This document shows positions 16,689-23,309 of a stretch of DNA of 64,000 bases, piece after piece; positions within the stretch are counted from its first letter, which is position 1; each line of letters begins with the position of its first letter. The stretch covers positions 62,001-126,000 of the forward strand of contig NZ_LIXJ01000018.1 of the NCBI RefSeq assembly GCF_001905795.1, read 5' to 3'. This DNA comes from Streptomyces sp. CB01580. GTDB taxonomy: Bacteria > Actinomycetota > Actinomycetes > Streptomycetales > Streptomycetaceae. A program made the position numbers and the translations under genes. The notes beneath the pieces are model-generated. The model made no database searches and was not told the origin of the DNA. It saw only the letters and a list, made by a program, of their open reading frames with translations.

Positions 16689-17525
16689 ATGCATGCAGAG
16701 ACCCCCGCCGACTGGCGCCAGGCCAACCGCGCACGCTGGGACGAACGGGTCCCCATCCACACCGCGAGCGATTTCTACGAACTCGACTCCTTCCGCGCGG
16801 GCAAGGACGCCCTGCGCGACTTCGAGCGTGCGGAGGTCGGTGACGTCACGGGCAAGTCGCTGCTGCATCTGCAGTGCCATATCGGAGTGGACACCCTCTC
16901 CTGGGCCCGGCACGGCGCGGCGCGCGTCGTCGGTCTGGACTTCTCGGAACCGGCTGTCGAGACGGCGCGCCGCCTGGCCCGCGAGATCGGACTTCCCCAA
17001 GAACGGGCGACGTTCGTCACCGCCGACGTCCACGACGCCGCCGAGGCCGTTCCGGACCCGTCGTACGACATCGTCTACACCGGCATCGGCGCATTGAACT
17101 GGCTTCCCAGTATCAGGCGTTGGGCCGAGGTCGCCGCGTCGCTCGTCGCGCCGGGCGGTTTCCTCTACCTCGCGGAGTTCCATCCGATCACCGACTGCCT
17201 CGACGACTCGACCGGCAGGGAGATCGTCCACGACTACTTCTGTCGCGACGCGTGGGTGGAAGAAACCCCGGGCACGTACACGGACTTCGACGCGCCGACC
17301 GTCCACAACCGCAGTGTCGAATGGCAGCACCCGATCGGTGATGTGGTGTCGGCGCTGGCCGCGACGGGCCTGCGGATCGAGTTCCTGCACGAGCACGACG
17401 TCTCGCTCTTCGCCCGGTTCTCGGCGCTGGAGCGGCAGGGCGACGGCTTCTACCGCTTCCCCGCCGACCGCCCGCGGATCCCGCTGATGTACTCGATCAA
17501 GGCGTCACGCCCGTCCGACTCCTGA
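16689..17525 (+). CDS. Class I SAM-dependent methyltransferase
   Basis: The 278-residue product carries the Rossmann-like methyltransferase motifs: LLHLQCHIGVDTLSWARHG (motif I, about 59-77), VVGLDFSEPAVETAR (motif II acidic loop), and the later YDIVYTGIGALNWLPSI. Residues 5-20 (ADWRQANRARWDERVPIH) are the usual N-terminal helix of this subgroup. The substrate cannot be told. The ATG at 16689 is chosen over the GTG six codons upstream. Downstream a strong hairpin separates it from the convergent SGNH gene. Confidence 0.88.
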   Translation: MHAETPADWRQANRARWDERVPIHTASDFYELDSFRAGKDALRDFERAEVGDVTGKSLLHLQCHIGVDTLSWARHGAARVVGLDFSEPAVETARRLAREIGLPQERATFVTADVHDAAEAVPDPSYDIVYTGIGALNWLPSIRRWAEVAASLVAPGGFLYLAEFHPITDCLDDSTGREIVHDYFCRDAWVEETPGTYTDFDAPTVHNRSVEWQHPIGDVVSALAATGLRIEFLHEHDVSLFARFSALERQGDGFYRFPADRPRIPLMYSIKASRPSDS

Positions 17526-17802
17526 TGGTCCATCGCGCGCCCCGACTCTCCCCTCCCCGGCCGCTTCCCGCCCGCTCACGGGCCGGTTCCGGCCAGGACC
17601 GCCGGGTCTACGGGCGCGGACCCGTAAGAGACGGAGGTCGAAGGCCGTGGCGGGCCGGCCGGAGACGCATGCTTCCGGCCGGCCCGCCGTACCCAGGCGC
17701 CCGCGCTTTCCGCGCGACTTTTCGACTTTTCGCCCTTCGTTCTCCAGCCTTCGGCCCTCTGGCTTGGGCCCTCGACTTTCGGGCTTCGCCGTTGGCCGCC
17801 TA
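17526..17802. terminator. Bidirectional terminator region (stem 17649-17688)
   Basis: Perfect 15-base arms at 17649-17663 and 17674-17688 enclose a 10-base loop. The stem lies between the convergent methyltransferase and SGNH genes and can serve both. Nearby, 17715-17790 holds short repeats of the cgacttttcg and ccttcggcc type. Confidence 0.65.
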
Positions 17803-18606
17803 CTACGCCGCCGAGCGGAAGGCCGGAAGGTAGCCGCCCGACTGCCCGGCCGCCTTGGGGTGGTACGAGTTGTAGACCGGGACCGACACACTGTGGAGCC
17901 ACGCGTCACCGGAGCACAGCTCGTGCCCGGTGAACTCGTCCACCACGCTGGAGTACGTGAACCCGGCGTTGGCGGCCTGCTTGGCGATGACCCCGTTCAG
18001 GATGTCGGACGCGTCGTTGATGGCCGCGCGCTTCTTCTCGGAGAGCCCGGCGACGCAGCTGCCGCTCAGCTTGTAGAAGCGCGGGTACCCCAGCACCACC
18101 ACATGAGCCTTCGGGGCACGGGTCTTTATGGAGCCGTAGAGCGAACTCAGACGTGACGGCAGGGAGTTCTGCACCTGGGACACGGCCGAGCCGACACTGC
18201 TCAGGCAGGTGGCCTCGCTGGACAGCACGCAGTCCTGCATGACATCGGCGAAGCCCACGTCGTTGCCGCCCGCGGTGACGCTGACCAGACCGGTGGACGA
18301 GTTGAGAGCACCCAGCTGGGTGCTCGCCACGGAGCTCGTCGTGGCGCCCGAACAGGCGACGAAGGTGAACGAGGAGGGTGAGTTGGCGGCGGCCCAGAGG
18401 TAGGGGTAGGCATTGGTGCTGCGACGGCAGTCGCCGCTGTCGGAAAGGTAGCTTCCCGCGCCGACGCCGGAGGAATACGAGTCGCCGAGAGCGACGTAGC
18501 CACCAGTGGCTACGGAGTTCGCCGAGGCCGGCTGGGCAACGCCCAGAGCGGCCGCGGCGGCGAGGACCAGGGTGGAAGCGGACGCCCAGAAACGCCGTAC
18601 TGACAT
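17803..18606 (-). CDS. Secreted SGNH-family esterase/lipase
   Basis: The 267-residue product has a Sec signal peptide (RR near the start, a hydrophobic core, and a QPASA cut site near residue 29). Then come the SGNH blocks: ALGDSYSSG with nucleophile S43, TAGGNDVGF for the oxyanion hole, and YNSYHPKAAG with the catalytic His near the C-terminus. Six cysteines in the mature part could form three disulfides, as in Streptomyces extracellular lipases and esterases of this type. It probably hydrolyses acyl esters outside the cell. The ATG at 18606 has GGAGGG nine bases upstream. Confidence 0.92.
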   Translation of the reverse strand: MSVRRFWASASTLVLAAAAALGVAQPASANSVATGGYVALGDSYSSGVGAGSYLSDSGDCRRSTNAYPYLWAAANSPSSFTFVACSGATTSSVASTQLGALNSSTGLVSVTAGGNDVGFADVMQDCVLSSEATCLSSVGSAVSQVQNSLPSRLSSLYGSIKTRAPKAHVVVLGYPRFYKLSGSCVAGLSEKKRAAINDASDILNGVIAKQAANAGFTYSSVVDEFTGHELCSGDAWLHSVSVPVYNSYHPKAAGQSGGYLPAFRSAA

Positions 18607-19100
18607 GGCTGTCAGCCCTCCGAAGTGTGGGGAATGGGTGGGGGGGGGTTGATGGGGCGCCATGTTTCTAGCAGCTCTGGGTACTGGCCGGTAATAGCTG
18701 AGCAAGAACTGGTCTGATATGCCCGAATGATCGTTCGGGTGTACGAGCTTCGCGCGTAGATAAACCTCTGGCCGCACCTGAGAATGGTGTTTTTCGGTTC
18801 ACTTGCCGACCCTGCCGAACCATCCGTCGTGCCATCGCGGGGGGTGTGTCGGCGTCGGAGCCGGTAGTCAAGGCCGGAATCGGCCTTGGGCGGCAGGCCC
18901 CCGACGCGGCGCGACCCCGACATGACAGGCCCCCGACACGGCGGGACCCCCGAGTCGCGGGGGCCTCAAGTGACGGGAGGGGCAGGGTGTCGGCGGAGCC
19001 GGGCGACAGGGGGGGCCGGGCGGAGGGAAGGCCCGGGCGGAGGGAGGCCCGGGCGGCAGAAGGTCCAATCGTCGGGGCCTGGTCGCCGGGTGCGGGCATC
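18607..19100. other. Gap upstream of the SGNH gene
   Basis: No gene is seen. A run of nine G occurs at 18640-18648, in the leader of the SGNH gene; its length may vary between strains. The part from 18670 to 18800 is relatively AT-rich and probably holds the SGNH promoter. From 18880 to 19080 the strand is made of purine-rich blocks (gggcggaggga-like), with no coding pattern. Confidence 0.45.
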
Positions 19101-19156
19101 AAAAAACCGCCCTCCGTGGCGGCATCCCTGCGCGGGGCGCCGCCACGGAGGGCGGT
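19101..19156 (-). terminator. Strong intrinsic terminator, minus strand
   Basis: Perfect 18-base arms at 19106-19123 and 19139-19156 flank a 15-base loop, and six A (19101-19106) on the plus strand give a T-tract on the minus strand. This is a textbook rho-independent terminator for leftward transcription and fits the small gene that ends 42 bases away. Confidence 0.85.
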
Positions 19157-19197
19157 GGGTCTGGTTCTACGGGTTCAGTGGTCGCGGCCTGCGGAGA

Positions 19198-19368
19198 TCA
19201 ATTGTGGCCGAACCTCCGCTGCTTCCGGTGGGAGACCTGCTCCGAGATCGAACGCACCGTGTTCTCGGTGGGGGGCGGCTGCGTTTTCTCCTTTGTGTCC
19301 GGAGCGGTGCTGCGTTCGTGGCCACCGGTGCGGGCGCCGCGATTCTGTCGACTCTGCTTCTTGCCCAC
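19198..19368 (-). CDS. Small basic protein of 56 residues
   Basis: The product starts GTG (V-G-K-K-Q-S-R-Q-N) with a perfect AGGAGG seven bases upstream and ends RKQRRFGHN. It is strongly charged (Lys, Arg, Gln, Glu) with no hydrophobic core, so it is likely disordered or nucleic-acid-binding. A T-tract terminator lies just downstream, so it looks like a complete monocistronic gene. I recall similar short Streptomyces proteins ending in RRFGHN but know of no function. The longer open frame upstream of the GTG lacks a ribosome site. Confidence 0.72.
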   Translation of the reverse strand: MGKKQSRQNRGARTGGHERSTAPDTKEKTQPPPTENTVRSISEQVSHRKQRRFGHN

Positions 19369-19746
19369 GATCGTGCCTCCTGTGGCGGATCTCGGACGAT
19401 GGGCCACTCTCAGATTCGCATATGCGTACGAAATGTGCATATCGGGCGCGAGTCGCGGAGCGTGCTTCCGAACGGGCGGCGGGCGCCGGGGCGGCGCCCT
19501 GAGGGCCGACCTCGACAGGTGTCGCGACGGGCGTCGCGGCGGGGCTGCGACAGGTGGTGCGACAGTCGGTGGGCAGGAGGCAGGAGGCAGGGGGTAGGGG
19601 CCGGACAGGGCGTGCGGCAGGTGGTAGGGCGGCTCGTGCGTCAGGCGGTGCGACGCCTCCGTCGCCGTCCGTGATCCGTCCGGCCCGCCCCGCTCCCGCC
19701 GATATTCGAATGCGGTTCGCCCCCGTCGGGCATATGGTCGACGGTT
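19369..19746. other. Divergent gap with short G-rich repeats
   Basis: No gene is seen. It separates the small leftward gene from the rightward FBP gene. Near 19415-19445 two gcatat blocks flank a tacgaaatg core, a likely promoter or operator for the small gene. At 19573-19595 the unit gcaggag is repeated in tandem about three times. Confidence 0.4.
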
Positions 19747-20250
19747 GTGGAACCGCTCATTGAGAAACAGATCCGCTCATCCTTCGTGAACTGCACCAAA
19801 GGGGATGCGGCCCGGCTCCGGCTGCCACTCGATTTCGCCGAACTTCCCTGGGAGGACCTGGACTTCCTGGGATGGGTGGATCCCGGAGCGCCGCTGAAGG
19901 CCCACCTGGTGCTGCCCCGTGCGGAGGGCCCGTTGGGGATCTCGCTGCGGGTGCCTTCGATGCGGCGTACCAGCGCCGTGAAGTCCAGCCTCTGCCAGAT
20001 CTGCCTGACCGGCCACGCCTCCTCGGGCGTCACTCTGCTCGCCGCTCCGCTGGCGGGCCCTCGCGGCCGCGAGGGCAACACGATCGGCATCTACATCTGC
20101 GCGGACCTCGCCTGCCCCCTGTACGTGCGCGGCAAGCGGCAACCGAAACTGCGTGCCGGACGGTACGAGGAATCCCTCGGCCTGGACGAGCGCCTGGCCC
20201 GCATGTCGGAGAACCTGGACGCCTTCGCGGCCAAGGTCACCGCGGGGTGA
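19747..20250 (+). CDS. FBP-type (FusB-like) treble-clef zinc protein
   Basis: The 167-residue product matches the FBP/EF-G-binding family: an N-terminal helical part (EKQIRSSFVNCTKGDAARL) and a C-terminal treble-clef with C83 and C86 (SLCQICLTGH) and C118 and C123 (YICADLACPLYVRG). Members related to FusB bind elongation factor G and can rescue it from fusidic acid; actinobacterial members are mostly uncharacterised. The start is the GTG at 19747. It is the last intact core gene before the accessory region. Confidence 0.8.
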   Translation: MEPLIEKQIRSSFVNCTKGDAARLRLPLDFAELPWEDLDFLGWVDPGAPLKAHLVLPRAEGPLGISLRVPSMRRTSAVKSSLCQICLTGHASSGVTLLAAPLAGPRGREGNTIGIYICADLACPLYVRGKRQPKLRAGRYEESLGLDERLARMSENLDAFAAKVTAG

Positions 20251-20333
20251 ATTGGGCGGATGCGACGGTTGCCCGCTGACGCCGCCCGCCTGCCTGCCGA
20301 GCAGGACGCGAGGGGCGGGCACAGGCTCCGGCT

Positions 20334-20998
20334 TCAGCCGCTCACCACGTCCCGAACCGCCGCGAGGAAGTCCTCCATCAGCGGATGCGTGGGATGGACG
20401 GGACGGGCGAGGTAGACCGTGGCGGCGGGGGCGTCGGAGACCGGGATGAAGCGGATGCCCGGGTGGCCATGACTCTCCGCCGTGCCGGCCGCGCCGAGGC
20501 CGAAGGCGCCGCCGGCGGCGATGAGGTTCAGCCACTCGTCCACGTTGCCCACCTCGACCGTTCGGGCCGGGCGGTGCTGTGGCGGCCACAGGTCCGGTGA
20601 AGTGGTACCTGTGTCGGGCCACAGGGCCAGCGGAAGGTCCGGGCGGGCGGTGAGTTCGGCCAGCAGCACCTGGTCCCGGTCCCCGAGCGGGTGGTCGTCG
20701 GGGACTGCGGCGACCCGGTCCTCCGTGTAGAGGGCCTCGGTGCGGATGCGCGGCTCGGCGGGGACGGTGCGGAGTATCGCCACGTCGGTGTCCCCGGTGG
20801 CGAGGCCCGCGGTGCTGTTGTCCCGCCGGACCACGTCGAGCGGGATGTGCGGGTGTGCGCGGCGCCAGGAACGGAGCAGCGGGACGGTCTGTCGTCCGAG
20901 CACCGCGCAGGTGTAGCCGATCCGCAGGGGGCGGGGGACCGCACGGGTTTCGGCGAGGGCCGCGTCCAGGTGGGCGAGGATCGTGCGTCCGTGCGCGG
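20334..20998 (-). pseudogene. LysR-family regulator, N-terminus deleted
   Basis: Only the effector-binding domain remains, about 220 residues from GRTILAHLDAALAETRAV to the stop. It contains LRIGYTCAVLGRQTVPLLRSW and the late LIAAGGAFGLGAA typical of LysR co-inducer domains. The N-terminal winged helix is missing; upstream the frame runs through antisense of the SDR remnant. The junction lies near 20990-21003. Without a DNA-binding domain or start signal it cannot work as a regulator. The divergent orientation relative to the SDR fragment suggests both promoters and both N-termini were lost in one deletion. Confidence 0.75.
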
Positions 20999-21260
20999 AA
21001 TCGTCGCCGAGCAGCCGGTGGTGGCCGGAGCGGCGGCGTCCGCCGCGAACGGCGCGGTGGAGGCGTTCGTGCGGGCCGCCGCGATCGAGCTCCCGCCCCA
21101 GCGCATCAACGCGGTGAGTCCGGCGGTGGCCGAGGAGTCCCTGCCCGCTTACGGACCCTTCTTCGCCGGCATGGAGGCGGTCCCGGCGGCCCGGGTGGCG
21201 ACGGCGTACGTCCGCTCGATCGAGGGTGCGCAGACAGGTCGGATCTACCGGATCCGGTAG
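20996..21260 (+). pseudogene. Short-chain dehydrogenase, C-terminal remnant
   Basis: About 85 residues read as the C-terminal third of an SDR: IVAEQPV, then GAAASAANGAVEAFVRAAA, then ELPPQRINAVSPAVAEESL and a tail ending RIYRIR. The NAD(P)-binding GxxxGxG and the catalytic Ser/Tyr-K region upstream are absent. The similarity stops within a few bases of where the LysR remnant begins on the other strand, which points to a single deletion. No start codon with a ribosome site serves it. Confidence 0.75.
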
Positions 21261-21599
21261 GCCCGGACCTCCGCACCTGGATGCTTCGAGTTCGCGAGCA
21301 CACGGCGGCGGACCGCCGCGGCTCACGCTGTCCGGGGAAGCCTTGACGCGCAGCCAGCTGTGTTTGCTTTCACAGCTGCTCCGGATCGCCGCTGTCGGCC
21401 GGTGCTGCCTCTACCCGCTCGCGGTCCCGCCGAAAACCCAGCCGACCAGCGACCTCCATCCTTTGCGAGAGCACTGATCGGTCGGGTCTGTGGACTCTGG
21501 CATGGGAGCGGGGTTCCCTCTCCTTGTCCATGAACTGATTGCTCTCGTAAAGGATGCCTATTCGGTCAACTTCGGCTGCGGAGCGTTAAAACTGGCCAC
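21261..21599. other. Gap upstream of the accessory operon
   Basis: No gene is seen. It must contain the promoter of the six-gene block that starts with the Crp-like gene. The last 110 bases (21490-21599) are less GC-rich than the surroundings. No perfect TGTGA-N6-TCACA palindrome is visible, so I cannot claim autoregulation. Confidence 0.4.
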
Positions 21600-22406
21600 A
21601 TGCCGACCAGCCGATCTTCCGGTACACGACTCGACGGCAGCATGGTCAGGCACTTGAACGGTCCGCTGCGCCGCGGAACGAGATCGTCGGGGGTACTGGT
21701 GAACCATAGGTGGCCGCCGTCCACCTTTCTCGGCCGGTTGCGGAGTACGACGCGCGATGAACTGCTCGGGCAAGGCACGCTGATCGCCTATCCGCCCCAT
21801 CGCGCGCTGCTGCAGCAGGGAGACGAGGGCAGGCACATCTTGTTGATCACAAGCGGTGTCGTGAAGGTCGTCGCCAGCGCGGAGAGCGGCTACGACATGC
21901 TGCTTGCCGTCCGTATAGCGGGTGACCTGGTGGGTGAGATGGCAGCCTTCGAGGAGCGCCCCAGGTCCGGCATGGTGATCGCATGCAGCGATGTGACCGC
22001 CCGGATCATCCAGGCGCGGGCGCTGGAAACCTTCCTCACCCGCCACCCGGATGCCATGCGGGCCATTCTTCACATGCTGTGCGCCCGGTTGCGCTGGGCC
22101 AACCGGCGTCGGATCGACTTTCAAGCGTACGACTCGCTGACCCGGCTGGCCCGGGTCCTGGCCGAGTTGAGTCAGGCCTACGCACAGCCCGTGCCGGACG
22201 GTGGCGGCAAGCGGTGCGAGCTGGGAGTGACGCTCACTCAGAGGGAGCTTGCGTCGTTGGCCGGACTCGCCCTCAACACGGCTGAGAAGAGCCTGGCCAC
22301 GCTGACAGCCAAGGGGCTGGTGGAGCGCAGTTACCGAAGCATAACCATCTGTGACGTTCCGAAACTGCTTGAATTCGCCAAAGTCGTTGCTGACAACCCG
22401 TATTGA
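21600..22406 (+). CDS. Crp/Fnr-family cyclic-nucleotide-binding regulator
   Basis: The product (268 residues from the ATG at 21600) has a cyclic-nucleotide-binding beta-roll (LLQQGDEGRHILLITSGVVKV, then GDLVGEMAAFEERPRSGMV, which keeps the Glu and Arg-Ser of the phosphate cassette). A dimer helix with RLRWANRRRIDF follows, then a winged helix (LTQRELASLAGLALNTAEKSL). It therefore probably binds a cyclic nucleotide and DNA. A GTG at 21699 with GGGGG upstream is an alternative start that removes a 33-residue basic lead. It is the first gene of a co-directional block and is followed after 90 bases by a cyclase-like gene, so it may sense the product of that enzyme. Confidence 0.85.
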   Translation: MPTSRSSGTRLDGSMVRHLNGPLRRGTRSSGVLVNHRWPPSTFLGRLRSTTRDELLGQGTLIAYPPHRALLQQGDEGRHILLITSGVVKVVASAESGYDMLLAVRIAGDLVGEMAAFEERPRSGMVIACSDVTARIIQARALETFLTRHPDAMRAILHMLCARLRWANRRRIDFQAYDSLTRLARVLAELSQAYAQPVPDGGGKRCELGVTLTQRELASLAGLALNTAEKSLATLTAKGLVERSYRSITICDVPKLLEFAKVVADNPY

Positions 22407-22496
22407 TACGGGATCACTGCACGCTCTCTCTCCTAGCCTCTCGGGCAGCACTTCGTGGGCGTTGTGCCCATGCCCTGCTCAGAGAGGAATGATCGG

Positions 22497-23309
22497 GTGG
22501 TTGAGTGGGCCGGGTTCTATCCGTGCACCTGCATAGCCGTTGACGCGCAGGCGTATGGCAGCAAGAACGACCGCAGGCAGTCCGAAATCCAGCATGACCT
22601 GCCGCGGCTCCTCGATCGTGCTGCCAGGGGTGCCGGCCTCGACCGCACCCAGTGGCACATTCAGCGAAAGGGAGACGAGCAGCTCGCGGTGCGACCTCTG
22701 GACGGTGCTGAGTCACGTCTGGTCGACGACTACATCCGCCACCTCGTCGCCGAGCTGCGTGAGTACAACGTCCAGCGGGTGCCTGAGGCACGGATGCGGC
22801 TACGGTCCGTTATCCACCTGGGCCTGGTGGAGTTGGCCGAGAACGGCTTTGCCGGTTCGGCCGTCGCGGCCACGGCGCGTCTGCTGAACGCGCCTCAGCT
22901 CTATGACGCACTGGCCGTGCAGCCCCATGCCGACTTGGCGTTGTTGCTGTCCGATGATGTCTTCCGGTCCACGGTGGCAGGTGGACATACGACCCTGCGA
23001 GTTGAGGACTTCGCCCAGGTCACCGTCCAGGTGAAGGAGTACGAGGGCACGGCCTGGCTGCGTGTGCCCGCGCTTGGCGCACCGGCCGCTGCCTCACTCC
23101 GGCCCGGAACCGCGGAAGCGGGGAAGCCTGCGGCTCCGGCGCCGGAGGATCCTGCGCGGAGCCGGCCCGAACCGGCCGCCGCATGCGGCGCTGATGGTGG
23201 CAGGGGAATCAGTCAGAAATACCGGGCTGAATCGATCAGTGTCACCAACGTGGAGGGCTCCTTGGACGCCCGGGGTTCCGTCTTCGGATTCGGGAGCGTT
23301 GGTGGCTGA
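22497..23309 (+). CDS. Class III nucleotide-cyclase-like protein with C-terminal FGFG motif
   Basis: The 270-residue product reads as a class III cyclase domain (about 8-195). CIAVDAQAYGS supplies the first metal Asp (D16), RKGDEQLAVRP the second (D60), and the 44-residue spacing equals that of classical adenylyl cyclases. LRSVIHLGLVELAENGFAGSA and the ATARLL segment follow; the catalytic Arg (R128) is kept, but the transition-state Asn is Ala (A124). VQVKEYEGTAWLRV ends the fold. A Pro/Ala-rich linker then leads to a tail (about 248-270) with the G-x-x-D-A-x-G-x-x-F-G-F-G-x-V motif shared with the next protein. Start: GTG at 22497 after AGAGAGGA. It overlaps the next gene by eight bases. A pyrimidine cyclase (PycC-like) or an inactive relative are both possible. 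Confidence 0.72.
   Translation: MVEWAGFYPCTCIAVDAQAYGSKNDRRQSEIQHDLPRLLDRAARGAGLDRTQWHIQRKGDEQLAVRPLDGAESRLVDDYIRHLVAELREYNVQRVPEARMRLRSVIHLGLVELAENGFAGSAVAATARLLNAPQLYDALAVQPHADLALLLSDDVFRSTVAGGHTTLRVEDFAQVTVQVKEYEGTAWLRVPALGAPAAASLRPGTAEAGKPAAPAPEDPARSRPEPAAACGADGGRGISQKYRAESISVTNVEGSLDARGSVFGFGSVGG

Noticed and set aside
14317..17097. Open frame of 926 codons on the plus strand
   Set aside because: It is antisense to the S9 peptidase and parts of its neighbours; composition is Arg/Pro/Gly-rich, as expected of a GC-rich shadow.
20691..21260. Intact SDR gene of 189 codons
   Set aside because: Only the last 85 codons are SDR-like; the first part is antisense of the LysR remnant.
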